Shown: positions 16,368 to 26,082, counted from the stretch's first letter. The stretch: 64,000 bases of DNA from an uncultured Clostridium sp. (GCA_900540255.1 UQFE01000006.1:37847-101846); one strand, 5' to 3'. Notes: a model not told the origin generated them from the sequence alone. Numbers and translations are program-made.

Positions 16368-16454
16368 GAATATAGTTATAAAATGAAAATAGTTGTAAAA
16401 ATTTTAATATTTATATTGACTTAGAATAGTTATGAAAATATAATAATTATAAAA
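16357..16454. repeat. Array of ATAGTTRTRAAAA-type direct repeats (candidate MarR operators)
   Basis: Five related units begin at 16357 (ATAGTTTACAA), 16372 (ATAGTTATAAAA), 16389 (ATAGTTGTAAAA), 16426 (ATAGTTATGAAA) and 16443 (ATAATTATAAAA). Start-to-start spacings are 15, 17, 37 and 17 bp. The first overlaps the marR -35 and the last two overlap the spacer and -10 of the exporter promoter. Confidence 0.55.
16416..16444 (+). promoter_or_regulatory. Strong promoter of the ABC exporter operon
   Basis: TTGACT (16416-16421), a 17-bp spacer and TATAAT (16439-16444). Confidence 0.75.
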
Positions 16455-16492
16455 ATATAAATATGTTAATTTGAATAAGGAGAGGAGAGCTT

Positions 16493-18736
16493 ATGCTTAA
16501 ATTATTAAAATACTTGAAACCTTTTATTGGTTCAATGATAATTGCAATAGCATTTTTATTTGTTCAAGCTGTATGTGATTTATCATTACCAGACTATATG
16601 TCTAATATAGTTAATGTAGGAATACAACAAGGTGGAGTAGAAAATGCTGTTCCTAAGGTTATTAAATCATCAGAAATGGAAAAGCTTTTAATTTTTATGA
16701 ATGATAAAGAAAAAGATTTAATAAATAATAATTATACTTTGTTAGATAAGAACAGTCTTAATTTTGAGGATTATAATAAAAATTTAAAAAAGTATCCTGA
16801 ATTAGAAAATGAAGGTATTTACAAATTAAATACAAAAAATAAAGAAAAATTAAAACAATTAAATAAGGTATTTGGAAAAGCAATGATTGTTGTTTCAATG
16901 TTAGAAGCACAAGGGATAAATGGTATACCAGGAATTGCACAAGCATTACCTCCAGGAACTGATATATCATCTATAAATACTTTTGATGTTTTGAAAATGA
17001 TGCCACAAGAGCAAATTGATGGTATATTAAAACAAGTAGATGAAAAATTAGCTGAAATGCCAGAAAGTATGATAACACAAGCAGCTACAAGCTATGTAAA
17101 ATCACAATATAAAGCTGCTGGAATTAATACAGATAAGCTTCAATCTAATTATGTAATTCTTGCTGGGTTAAAAATGGTGGGAATAGCTTTAATTAGTATG
17201 GTTGCAACCGTAATTGTGAGTTTTATAGCATCAAGAGTAGGTGCAGCATTAGGTAGAAATTTAAGAAAAGATGTATTTAATAAAGTTGTAGATTTTTCAA
17301 ATACAGAATTTGATAAATTTTCAACAGCATCTCTTATTACAAGAACAACAAATGATATACAGCAAATTATTATGCTTATTATAATGGGCTTAAGAATTGT
17401 ATTTTATGCACCGATATTAGGTATTGGTGGTGTTATTAAAGTTATTAACACTGGAGCATCTATGGGATGGGTAATTGGAGTTGCAGTAATTTCAATATTA
17501 CTTTTAATTATAGTATTATTTTCTTTTGCTATGCCAAAATTTAAAAGTGTACAAAAGCTTGTTGATAGATTAAATCTTGTAACAAGAGAAAGTTTAACTG
17601 GAATGTTAGTTATTCGTGCATTTAGTACACAAAAATATGAAGAAGATAAATTTGAAGTTGCAAATAAAAATTTAACAAGAACTAATTTGTTTGTTAATAG
17701 AATTATGACAACTATGATGCCTTTAATGATGTTTATTATGAATGCAATTACATTATTAATAGTATGGGTTGGGGCTCATAGAATTAATGATGGTATTATA
17801 CAAGTTGGTACAATGATGGCATTTATGCAATATACTATGCAAATAATTATGGCATTTTTAATGATATCTATGGTTTCAGTTATTTTACCAAGAGCAATGG
17901 TTTCAGCTCAACGTGTATCTGAAGTTTTAAATGTTGATATAGCAATAAAAGATTCAGATAATTTACAAACATTTAATCATGATGAAAAAGGAACTATTGA
18001 ATTTAAAAATGTTTCATTTAGATATCCAGGTGCTGATGAAGATGTAATAAGCAATATTAGTTTTAAAGCTCTTTCAGGAAAAACTACTGCATTTATTGGT
18101 AGTACAGGAAGTGGTAAATCTACATTAATTAATTTAATTCCACGTTTTTACGATGCAACAAAAGGGGAAATATTAATTGATGGTGTAAATATTAAAAATG
18201 TATCTCAACATGATTTAAGAGAAAAAATAGGATTTATTCCTCAAAAGGGGCTTTTATTTTCAGGTACAATTGAAAGTAACTTAAAATATGGTGGAGATTA
18301 TATAACAGATGAAGATATTTTTAAGGCTTCAGAAATTGCCCAAGCAATGGAATTTATAAGTAATAAAGAAGAAATGTTTAATGCAGAAATTGCTCAAGGT
18401 GGTACAAATGTATCTGGTGGACAAAAACAAAGATTAGCAATAGCTCGTGCAATAGCTAAAAAGCCAGAAATATTTATATTTGATGATAGTTTTTCAGCAT
18501 TAGATTTTAAAACAGATGCTAAATTAAGAAAAGCAATAAATACTGAATTAAAGGAAAGTACACTGTTAATTGTTGCTCAAAGAATAAGCACTATAATGAA
18601 TGCAGATCAGATTATAGTACTTGACGAAGGTAAGATTGTAGGTAAAGGAACTCATAAAGAGCTTATGAACAACTGTGAGGTTTATCAGCAAATAGCTCTA
18701 TCACAACTTTCAAAGGAGGAGCTTGAAAATGAGTAA
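16493..18736 (+). CDS. Heterodimeric ABC exporter, subunit with degenerate ATP site
   Basis: A 747-residue type IV ABC half-transporter. Six membrane helices are followed by a nucleotide-binding domain with Walker A GSTGSGKST (about 535), signature VSGGQKQRLAIARA and Walker B FIFDDSFSALD. The position normally held by the catalytic Glu is Asp665, the mark of the non-hydrolysing site of heterodimeric exporters such as TM287/288 and BmrCD. A hydrophilic insert of about 175 residues sits between helices 1 and 2 (about 40-215), much longer than usual. The gene overlaps the next by 8 bp (ATGAGTAA), so the two products form one pump, under MarR control. Substrate unknown. Confidence 0.9.
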   Translation: MLKLLKYLKPFIGSMIIAIAFLFVQAVCDLSLPDYMSNIVNVGIQQGGVENAVPKVIKSSEMEKLLIFMNDKEKDLINNNYTLLDKNSLNFEDYNKNLKKYPELENEGIYKLNTKNKEKLKQLNKVFGKAMIVVSMLEAQGINGIPGIAQALPPGTDISSINTFDVLKMMPQEQIDGILKQVDEKLAEMPESMITQAATSYVKSQYKAAGINTDKLQSNYVILAGLKMVGIALISMVATVIVSFIASRVGAALGRNLRKDVFNKVVDFSNTEFDKFSTASLITRTTNDIQQIIMLIIMGLRIVFYAPILGIGGVIKVINTGASMGWVIGVAVISILLLIIVLFSFAMPKFKSVQKLVDRLNLVTRESLTGMLVIRAFSTQKYEEDKFEVANKNLTRTNLFVNRIMTTMMPLMMFIMNAITLLIVWVGAHRINDGIIQVGTMMAFMQYTMQIIMAFLMISMVSVILPRAMVSAQRVSEVLNVDIAIKDSDNLQTFNHDEKGTIEFKNVSFRYPGADEDVISNISFKALSGKTTAFIGSTGSGKSTLINLIPRFYDATKGEILIDGVNIKNVSQHDLREKIGFIPQKGLLFSGTIESNLKYGGDYITDEDIFKASEIAQAMEFISNKEEMFNAEIAQGGTNVSGGQKQRLAIARAIAKKPEIFIFDDSFSALDFKTDAKLRKAINTELKESTLLIVAQRISTIMNADQIIVLDEGKIVGKGTHKELMNNCEVYQQIALSQLSKEELENE

Positions 18737-20579
18737 ACAAAAAATGAGAGGCCCAATGGGAGGAGGTCCTATGGGCGGAATGGGACGAGGCGGAGAAAAA
18801 GCAAAAGATTTTAAAAAGACAATGAAAACTCTTGCACAATATTTAAAGTCTTATAAATTATCAATAATAATGGTTATAATATTTGCTATTGGTTCTGCTG
18901 CATTTTCAATTGTGGGACCAAAGGTATTAGGAAAAGCAACTACAGAAATATTTAATGGATTAGTTAAAAAGATTACAACTACTAATGCAGAGGGAATTAA
19001 TTTTACTCGTATAGGGCAAATAATTTTATTCTTAGTTGGTTTATATTTAATTAGTGTAATTTTCTCATTAGTACAAGGATGGGTAATCTCAGGTGTTGCT
19101 CAAAAGGTGTCTTATAATATGAGAAAAGAAATAAGTGAAAAAATTAATAGAATGCCACTTAGGTATTTTGATACTAAAACTCATGGGGAAGTATTATCAA
19201 GAGTAACAAATGATGTAGATACTGTTAGCCAAACTTTAAACCAAAGTTTATCACAAATATTAACATCAGTAACTACACTTGTTGGTGTACTTATAATGAT
19301 GTTTTCAATAAACTGGATAATGACATTAGCTTCATTAATTGTAATTCCTATATCAGCAGGATTAATTGCTTTTGTTGTTAAAAAATCTCAAAAGTATTTT
19401 AAAACTCAACAAGAATATTTAGGTTATGTAAATGGACAAGTTGAGGAAGTTTATTCAGGACATAATGTAATGAAAGCTTTTAATGCGGAGGAAAGAGAAA
19501 TAAATAAATTTGCACAGCTTAATGATACACTTTACAATAGTGCATGGAAATCACAATTTTTATCAGGTATGATGATGCCTATAATGACTTTTGTAGGTAA
19601 TTTAGGATATGTAATAGTATCAATACTTGGTGGATGGTTAGCTATAAAAAAGGTAATTGAAGTAGGAGATATATTATCTTTTGTTCAATATATAAGATCA
19701 TTTATGCAACCTATTGCTCAAACAGCTCAAATAGCTAATGTGCTTCAATCAACTGCAGCAGCTGCTGAAAGAGTATTTGAGTTTTTAGATGAAGAAGAAG
19801 AAACTTTAGATATTAAAAATCCAGTAAGTACTAAAGAAATAGTAGGAAAAGTAGATTTCCAAGATGTACATTTTGGATATAATCCAGAAAAAACTATTAT
19901 TAATGACTTTACAGCTCATATAAAGCCAGGACAAAGAGTTGCTATAGTAGGACCAACTGGAGCTGGTAAAACAACAATGGTTAAACTTCTTATGAGATTT
20001 TATGATGTTAATGATGGTGCTATTTTAATTGATGGTCATAACATTAAGGATTTTAAAAGAAATGATTTAAGAAAAATGTTTGGTATGGTTCTTCAAGATA
20101 CATGGTTATTTAATGGAACTATAATGGAAAATTTACGTTATGGTAGATTAGATGCTACTGATGAAGAAGTTAAAGAGGCAGCTAAAGCAGCACATGTTCA
20201 TAGTTTTATAAAAACATTGCCACATGGTTATGATATGGAACTTAATGAAGAAGCAAGTAACATATCACAAGGACAAAAACAATTATTAACTATTGCCCGT
20301 GCAATATTAGCAGATCCTAAAATATTAATACTTGATGAAGCTACAAGTTCAGTTGATACAAGAACTGAAGTATTAATTCAAAAGGCAATGGATAATTTAA
20401 TGAATGGAAGAACAAGCTTTATAATTGCTCATAGACTTTCTACAATTAGAGATGCTGATTTGATTTTAGTTATGAAAGATGGAGACATAGTAGAGCAAGG
20501 AAATCATAATGAATTATTAGCTAAAGGCGGTTTTTATGCAAATCTTTATAACAGTCAGTTTGAAGCAGCAGAAGCTTAA
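18729..20579 (+). CDS. Heterodimeric ABC exporter, catalytic subunit
   Basis: Partner half-transporter of 616 residues. It begins with a Met/Gly-rich tail (RGPMGGGPMGGMGRGG), then six helices and a nucleotide-binding domain with Walker A GPTGAGKTT and a consensus Walker B with Glu (ILILDEATSSVD). Its signature reads NISQGQKQLL rather than SGGQ. That loop would complete the partner's degenerate site, while this subunit's own Walker motifs meet the partner's normal SGGQ, leaving one active ATP site. AAAGGAGG at 18712-18719 selects ATG 18729 over the in-frame TTG 18723. Multidrug or peptide export is the family role. Confidence 0.9.
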   Translation: MSKQKMRGPMGGGPMGGMGRGGEKAKDFKKTMKTLAQYLKSYKLSIIMVIIFAIGSAAFSIVGPKVLGKATTEIFNGLVKKITTTNAEGINFTRIGQIILFLVGLYLISVIFSLVQGWVISGVAQKVSYNMRKEISEKINRMPLRYFDTKTHGEVLSRVTNDVDTVSQTLNQSLSQILTSVTTLVGVLIMMFSINWIMTLASLIVIPISAGLIAFVVKKSQKYFKTQQEYLGYVNGQVEEVYSGHNVMKAFNAEEREINKFAQLNDTLYNSAWKSQFLSGMMMPIMTFVGNLGYVIVSILGGWLAIKKVIEVGDILSFVQYIRSFMQPIAQTAQIANVLQSTAAAAERVFEFLDEEEETLDIKNPVSTKEIVGKVDFQDVHFGYNPEKTIINDFTAHIKPGQRVAIVGPTGAGKTTMVKLLMRFYDVNDGAILIDGHNIKDFKRNDLRKMFGMVLQDTWLFNGTIMENLRYGRLDATDEEVKEAAKAAHVHSFIKTLPHGYDMELNEEASNISQGQKQLLTIARAILADPKILILDEATSSVDTRTEVLIQKAMDNLMNGRTSFIIAHRLSTIRDADLILVMKDGDIVEQGNHNELLAKGGFYANLYNSQFEAAEA

Positions 20580-20597
20580 AATTAAATAAACTTTAAT

Positions 20598-20632
20598 AAA
20601 AGGAAACCCCATTTATAGGAGTTTCCTTTTTA
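20598..20632. terminator. Bidirectional terminator between the exporter operon and the LysM gene
   Basis: AAAAGGAAACCCC and GGAGTTTCCTTTTT form a stem with a 7-nt loop and T-runs on both strands. It touches the stop codon of the leftward gene. Confidence 0.75.
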
Positions 20633-21871
20633 GCATAATTTTATTTTTAATCCAGGTTTTAAAAGTGTTAAATCAGTTATATTATTTAATGCAATTAATT
20701 CTTCAAGTGATAATCCAAACATATTGGCTATTTTATTTAATGAGTCATTTTTTTTAAAAGAATATATTCCATTAGAATATATTTGAAGAACTTCATTTTT
20801 ATTAATAAAATTGGGGTTTTTAATATTATTTAATTTAGATAGTTTTAAAACAGGAATATTAAATTTTTCTGAAATTTTAATAAGAGTATCATTTTCACCA
20901 ACCACATAGGTAAATGGATATTTACAATCTTTTATCATCCAATTTTGAATTGAATTATTTTCTTGGTGTAATGGAGAAATGATGAAAAAGTTTTTGTAAG
21001 GAATAGAATTAATAGTAATACAAACATCATTAGTATTGTAAAAATTCATTAGTGTATTATAAATTGAATGGTAAAATAAATTACTATATTTTTTGGTAGA
21101 ATTTTTTAAATGAAATAATAGGTCTTTTGAAAAATCTATATAAGCAAAATTGCTATCATAATTTAAACTATTAATTAGTGTATTTTTATCAATAAGTGAA
21201 AGTAATCCCTTAGGAGGGGTTTCAAATTCCTTTGAAAAAATTAATGAAATATTATCATTAGTATTAAAAGTTATTGTTTTATTATAGCTCCAGATAGTAT
21301 TTAAATTTTTATCAGGATAATAAAAGTTTATATTTTTTAAATAAGGAGTGTTTTCCAATATATCATCTAATTCAAAGGAAAAATAGCCTTTATTTTTGAT
21401 ATAATAAATACTTTTAACTAATCCTATTCCTAATACATAATAATTTACGGAAAATTGAGATTTATTTTTTGATGTTGTGGTAACTTCTATAGCTGAATTA
21501 TAGTAAGAAAGGTGGGTTCTAACTTTAGCATTTTTATTTGTAATACAGCGTTTGCTGCCATCAGATAAAATCCAAAGATTATTTTCACAAAGAGGTTCTT
21601 TAATTAAATAATTATTTGTACAATCTTCATCATTTATAAATTGTTGATGATAAGAAGAAATATTGGTATAATAGCAAAGTTTAATTCCATCATCGGCATA
21701 TTTATAAACATTAATAAAAGAATTTATACCATTATCATATCTTACTTGAATTTTATCATCATTGAAATATTCAATATATCTTTTAAAAGTAAATCTTTCG
21801 TTATTTGTACATTTGTATACATAAATTGAATTTGATTTAGGTGGAATATAGTCTTTTGGTTGTATTTTCAT
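20630..21871 (-). CDS. LysM-domain protein of unknown function
   Basis: A 413-residue protein without a signal peptide. Two consecutive LysM modules lie at the C-terminus: about 317-362 (YVVGENDTLIKISEKFNIP ending VLQIYS) and about 368-412 (YSFKKNDSLNKIANMFGLS ending GLKIKL). LysM binds glycan chains containing N-acetylglucosamine. The first 300 residues are Asn/Tyr/Lys-rich beta-type sequence I do not recognise. Lack of a secretion signal together with LysM is seen in spore coat and cortex morphogenetic proteins assembled in the mother cell. Upstream, the minus strand carries TCATATACT, like a sporulation -10 box. A spore role is inference only. Confidence 0.6.
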   Translation of the reverse strand: MKIQPKDYIPPKSNSIYVYKCTNNERFTFKRYIEYFNDDKIQVRYDNGINSFINVYKYADDGIKLCYYTNISSYHQQFINDEDCTNNYLIKEPLCENNLWILSDGSKRCITNKNAKVRTHLSYYNSAIEVTTTSKNKSQFSVNYYVLGIGLVKSIYYIKNKGYFSFELDDILENTPYLKNINFYYPDKNLNTIWSYNKTITFNTNDNISLIFSKEFETPPKGLLSLIDKNTLINSLNYDSNFAYIDFSKDLLFHLKNSTKKYSNLFYHSIYNTLMNFYNTNDVCITINSIPYKNFFIISPLHQENNSIQNWMIKDCKYPFTYVVGENDTLIKISEKFNIPVLKLSKLNNIKNPNFINKNEVLQIYSNGIYSFKKNDSLNKIANMFGLSLEELIALNNITDLTLLKPGLKIKLC

Positions 21872-21974
21872 AGTTACTCACCTCATAATCATTTGTGTAA
21901 TAATTTATTTAATTGTTATTACAGTATATGAAGCAAAGTATTGTAATGACTTAAAGTATTTATATAAAATTAAT

Positions 21975-22022
21975 TTAAAAAAAGAAGTTGTTGCCAGCAT
22001 TTGTTAACAATAACTTCTTTTA
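21975..22022 (-). terminator. Terminator of the [FeFe]-hydrogenase gene
   Basis: On the minus strand AAGAAGTTATTG pairs with CAACAACTTCTT and is followed by seven T residues. Confidence 0.75.
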
Positions 22023-22033
22023 ATATTTAAATT

Positions 22034-23383
22034 TTAAAATTCTCTTTCTAACATATTAATTTTTTTAGGATCTTTAAAATCCTCTAATGATGTAATTCCT
22101 ATCTTTTCTAAAACATCATCAAGAATTTTGCTATGAACAGCAACTTTAATTGAAGCATCATAAGCAAATTTATCAACTGCTTTTTTAGCATCAGAAGCAG
22201 GAACTAAAATTTTAGGGCCACCAACACAACCACCAACACAACCCATTCCTTCAATAAAAGTTGCATCTAAATTTCCAGAGAGAGCTTTATCAAGAATTTC
22301 TTTACATTCTTTTACACCTTCTGCTTTTTTAGATTTAAAGTATTTAATTTTATCAGGATATAATTCTTCAATTGCTTCTGAAACAGCGATTGAAACGCCT
22401 CCAGTGCGGGCATATAACCTTCCACCCCTTGAAGTATATTCTATAGAAGGAATTCCTTTTAAATCTTTGGGATGAAAATTAAAAGTATTAAATATATCAT
22501 TTAATTCTTGGAAAGTTAGTACAAAGTCAATAGCATCAGCAACATCAGGAGCAGTAGCTTCTGATTTTTTTGCAATACATGGGCCAATGAATACAACTTT
22601 TGCATCTTTATTAAGAGCTTTAATTACTCTTCCAGCAGCAATCATTGGAGAAACAGAAGGTGAAAGATTTGGAATTAAATCTTTATAAACCTTTTTTAAC
22701 ATTCCAACCCACATTGGACAGCAACATGAAGTAATCATTAAATCATTAGGGCTATTAACATGTTTATTAAATTCTACAGATTCTTTTACTGTTAACATAT
22801 CAGCTGCAAAGGCTACTTCAATCATATCAGTAAATCCTAATTTTATAAAAGCAGCCCTTAATTGATCCATTGTAACATCTTCACCAAATTGCCCCATAAT
22901 AGCAGGAGCAACAGCTGCTATAACTGTTTTATTATTTTTTATTAAATTCATAATAGGTAAAAATTCAATTTTATCTAAAATACGTCCATCCTTACAAGCA
23001 TCAACGCAAATTCCACAATCAATGCAAATATCTTCATTTATTGCTGTAGTTTTATTTTCATTATCATAAATTATTGCATGAAAAGGACAAGCTCTTTGGC
23101 AGCTATAAGTATTATTTTTATCAGGTTTACAATTACTATTAGAACATTCAAGCTTTTCAACTATTTTTTTATTAACATTATATTCTGTAATTGCTTTTTT
23201 TAAGTTATATACATAATTATTATCAAACTTAATATCAACACCACATAAAGAAGTTATTATTGCAAATGTTTCTTGTGGAGATTTTTCATGACAAGTAATT
23301 ATTTTATTTAATGTTTCATCAAAATTGCCATTATAATAAGATTTAATTAATATATCAAATAACTCAACATATTTATTATTCAT
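22034..23383 (-). CDS. [FeFe]-hydrogenase, group B-like, with two 4Fe-4S clusters
   Basis: A 449-residue iron-only hydrogenase. After a helical N-terminus come two ferredoxin-type clusters: Cys 80, 85, 95, 99 with an unusual first half, and Cys 120, 123, 126, 130 in CIDCGICVDAC. The H-cluster motifs are present but differ from classical HydA: L1 TSCCCPMW (218-225, an extra Cys), L2 GPCIAKKSE and L3 EGMGCVGGCVGGP instead of MACPGGC..GGG. From memory of the family this pattern marks group B enzymes such as CpIII of C. pasteurianum. It is monocistronic and divergent from a Crp/Fnr regulator. Partner and catalytic bias are unknown; hydrogen metabolism is likely. Confidence 0.85.
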   Translation of the reverse strand: MNNKYVELFDILIKSYYNGNFDETLNKIITCHEKSPQETFAIITSLCGVDIKFDNNYVYNLKKAITEYNVNKKIVEKLECSNSNCKPDKNNTYSCQRACPFHAIIYDNENKTTAINEDICIDCGICVDACKDGRILDKIEFLPIMNLIKNNKTVIAAVAPAIMGQFGEDVTMDQLRAAFIKLGFTDMIEVAFAADMLTVKESVEFNKHVNSPNDLMITSCCCPMWVGMLKKVYKDLIPNLSPSVSPMIAAGRVIKALNKDAKVVFIGPCIAKKSEATAPDVADAIDFVLTFQELNDIFNTFNFHPKDLKGIPSIEYTSRGGRLYARTGGVSIAVSEAIEELYPDKIKYFKSKKAEGVKECKEILDKALSGNLDATFIEGMGCVGGCVGGPKILVPASDAKKAVDKFAYDASIKVAVHSKILDDVLEKIGITSLEDFKDPKKINMLEREF

Positions 23384-23544
23384 TAATATACCTCCAAAAA
23401 TAAATAATGTTTGTATATTTTAGTATTTGTTTTTATAACTAAAAATAAACAAATATAATATTATAAAAATAAAATGTTTTTAGTACAAGAATTATTAGAA
23501 ATATAGTATAATTTTATATCTAATAAAATAAGGGATGTTTTTAA

Positions 23545-24225
23545 ATGGAAAATATAATTAAGATAATAAAAAAAAATCAATTATTTTCTGGAGTAAGTGA
23601 AGAAAATATAAAAAATATATCAAAAGACATTAAGTATTATATAAAAACTTATAATAAAGGTGAAATAATTGCACATGAAGATGATGAATGTAGAAGTTTA
23701 TCATTAGTTTTAAGTGGTGTTGTAGAAATACAAAGATTGTATTTAAATGGAAAGTATATAGTGTTAAATAGATTAAATGAAGGTGATGTATTTGGAGAAG
23801 CATTAGTTTTTTCAAAGGCAAGAACTTATCCTGCAACAGTTATTTCTTTAAATGAATCAAAAGTGCTTTTTATAGATAAAAGTGATATTTTAAAAATACT
23901 TACTAAAGAAGAAAAAGTTTTGGAAAATTTTATTTCATTATTGAGTAATAAGGTTTTTATTTTAAACTCAAAAATAAAAAGTATTTCTTTTAAAAGTGTA
24001 AGGCAAAAGGTTATTGGCTATATCTTAAATGAAGTAAAAGAACAAAAAAGTAATTCTATTATGTTGAAAAATACTAAAGAAGAAATAGCAGCATTATTAG
24101 CAATTCCAAGACCATCATTATCAAGAGAATTAATTAATTTAAGAAATTTAGGATATATTAAGTTTGATAGAAAAAAGATTACTGTATTAGACATTGAAAG
24201 TTTAGAAGAGGAATTATTTAATTAA
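23545..24225 (+). CDS. Crp/Fnr-family regulator, probable HcpR-type activator of hcp
   Basis: A 226-residue regulator with an N-terminal cyclic-nucleotide-like beta barrel (about 20-115, with LSGVVEIQ and GDVFGEALVF), a dimer helix and a C-terminal helix-turn-helix (about 165-215, TKEEIAALLAIPRPSLSREL). There is no Fnr-type Cys cluster at the N-terminus. It is immediately followed by hcp. Between them lies GTAAC-N4-GTTAC, the palindrome I recall being proposed for HcpR in clostridia. So it probably senses nitrosative stress, perhaps through haem or another cofactor, and activates hcp. A TATAAT box at 23507-23512 is its likely -10. Confidence 0.82.
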   Translation: MENIIKIIKKNQLFSGVSEENIKNISKDIKYYIKTYNKGEIIAHEDDECRSLSLVLSGVVEIQRLYLNGKYIVLNRLNEGDVFGEALVFSKARTYPATVISLNESKVLFIDKSDILKILTKEEKVLENFISLLSNKVFILNSKIKSISFKSVRQKVIGYILNEVKEQKSNSIMLKNTKEEIAALLAIPRPSLSRELINLRNLGYIKFDRKKITVLDIESLEEELFN

Positions 24226-24230
24226 AAAAA

Positions 24231-24258
24231 CTGTAACAAAAGTTACAGATTTTTTTTT
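24231..24258 (+). promoter_or_regulatory. HcpR-type operator palindrome, also terminator-like
   Basis: CTGTAACAAAAGTTACAG contains GTAAC-N4-GTTAC (24233-24246, centre 24239.5). The predicted hcp -10 (TATAAA, 24267-24272) puts the start near 24279, so the palindrome is centred near -40, the class II activator position of Crp/Fnr proteins. A run of nine T residues follows, so the same hairpin could end the regulator transcript. Confidence 0.6.
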
Positions 24259-24320
24259 AATAGTATTATAAAATAATCACATAAATATTAAAAATATACT
24301 TTTAAGAGGAGAGTTTAAAT

Positions 24321-26048
24321 ATGGAAAATAAAATGTTTTGTTTCCAATGCCAAGAAACAGCAGGATGTACAGGATGCACTAAATTTGGTGTATGTGGAAA
24401 AAGTCCAGAATTAGCAAATATGCAAGATTTATTAATATATGTTACTAAAGGATTATCAGAAGTAACAACAAGATTAAGAAAAGAAGGAAAGAAAATAGAT
24501 AAAGAATTAAATCACTTTATTACTTTAAATCTTTTCACAACTATTACAAATGCAAACTTCGATAACGAAGTATTTTATAGTAGAGTAAAAGAAACTTTAA
24601 GAATTAAAAGAGAATTAATTGAAAAATTAAATGATAAGAACAACTTATCAGAAGTTGCTTTATGGGATGCTTCTTCAAATGAAGAAATGGACAAAAAAGC
24701 AGGTATATTAGAAAGAGTTAAAAATATAGTAAGTGGTTCTAAAGAAGTTAAGACTTTAAACACAATATTAGAAGAAAAATCAAATAGTGATGAAGTTGGA
24801 GTACTTGCAACTAAAGATGAAGACATAAGATCATTAAGAGAACTTATAACTTATGGATTAAAAGGATTATCAGCATATTCTAAGCATGCTAATGCTTTAG
24901 GCTTTGATAATGAAGAAATAGATGCATTTATGCAAGAAACTTTAGCTAAGCTTTTAGATGATTCATTAAGTGTTGAAGAATTAATTGCTTTAACATTAGA
25001 AACAGGAAAAGTAGGGGTTGATGGTATGGCATTATTAGATACTGCTAATACACAAACTTATGGAAATCCTGAAATTACAAAAGTAAATATAGGAGTAGGT
25101 AAAAATCCAGGTATCTTAGTATCAGGACATGATTTAAAAGACATTGAGCAATTATTAATTCAAACTGAAGGAACTGGAGTAGATGTTTATACTCACTCAG
25201 AAATGTTACCAGCTCATTACTATCCAAATTTAAAGAAGTACAAGCATTTAGTAGGTAATTATGGTAACGCATGGTGGAAACAAAGAGAAGAATTTGAAAG
25301 CTTCAATGGTCCAATTCTTATGACTACTAACTGTATAGTACCACCAAAGAACGAAAGCTATAAGTCAAGAATGTATACAACAGGAGCTGCTGGTTTCGAA
25401 GGATGTGTTCATATAGAAGCTGATGAAAATGGAGTTAAGGACTTCTCTGAAATAATTGAACAAGCTAAGAAGTGTAAAGCACCAACAGAAATAGAACAAG
25501 GTGTAATAACTGGTGGATTTGCTCATGCACAAGTATTTGCATTAGCTGACCAAGTTGTAGAAGCTGTTAAGACTGGAGCTATTAAGAAATTCTTTGTTAT
25601 GGGAGGTTGTGATGGAAGAGCTAAGGCAAGAAACTACTACACAGATTTTGCAAAAGCTTTACCACAAGATACAGTAATATTAACTGCAGGATGTGCTAAG
25701 TTCAAATATAATAAGTTAGAGCTTGGTGATATCAATGGTATTCCAAGAGTTTTAGATGCAGGACAATGTAACGATTCTTACTCATTAGCATTAATAGCAT
25801 TAAAATTAAAAGAAGTATTTGAATTAGAGGATATTAATGAATTACCAATAGCATTTAACATTGCATGGTATGAACAAAAGGCTGTAATAGTATTATTATC
25901 ATTATTATACCTTGGAGTTAAGAACATTCACTTAGGGCCAACACTTCCAGCATTCCTTTCACCAAACGTAGCTAAAGTTTTAGTTGAAAACTTTGGAATC
26001 GGTGGAATAACTAATGTTGAAGATGATATGAAGATGTTCTTAAACTAA
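24321..26048 (+). CDS. hcp: Hybrid-cluster protein (hydroxylamine reductase / NO reductase), class I
   Basis: Contains a [4Fe-4S] cluster and a hybrid 4Fe-2S-2O cluster; reduces hydroxylamine in vitro and protects against nitric oxide. The N-terminal Cys pattern is C7-x2-C10-x8-C19-x5-C25, the [4Fe-4S] arrangement of strict anaerobes. Hybrid-cluster ligands are visible in [36 protein letters not shown] and [10 protein letters not shown]. Length 575 residues, near the family norm. The strong ribosome site AGAGGAGAG and more C-ending codons (AAC, TTC) than its neighbours suggest high induced expression. It lies downstream of a Crp/Fnr gene and a matching operator. Confidence 0.95.
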   Translation: MENKMFCFQCQETAGCTGCTKFGVCGKSPELANMQDLLIYVTKGLSEVTTRLRKEGKKIDKELNHFITLNLFTTITNANFDNEVFYSRVKETLRIKRELIEKLNDKNNLSEVALWDASSNEEMDKKAGILERVKNIVSGSKEVKTLNTILEEKSNSDEVGVLATKDEDIRSLRELITYGLKGLSAYSKHANALGFDNEEIDAFMQETLAKLLDDSLSVEELIALTLETGKVGVDGMALLDTANTQTYGNPEITKVNIGVGKNPGILVSGHDLKDIEQLLIQTEGTGVDVYTHSEMLPAHYYPNLKKYKHLVGNYGNAWWKQREEFESFNGPILMTTNCIVPPKNESYKSRMYTTGAAGFEGCVHIEADENGVKDFSEIIEQAKKCKAPTEIEQGVITGGFAHAQVFALADQVVEAVKTGAIKKFFVMGGCDGRAKARNYYTDFAKALPQDTVILTAGCAKFKYNKLELGDINGIPRVLDAGQCNDSYSLALIALKLKEVFELEDINELPIAFNIAWYEQKAVIVLLSLLYLGVKNIHLGPTLPAFLSPNVAKVLVENFGIGGITNVEDDMKMFLN

Positions 26049-26082
26049 TATTAGAATTTAATATAAGATTAGTATAATTAAT

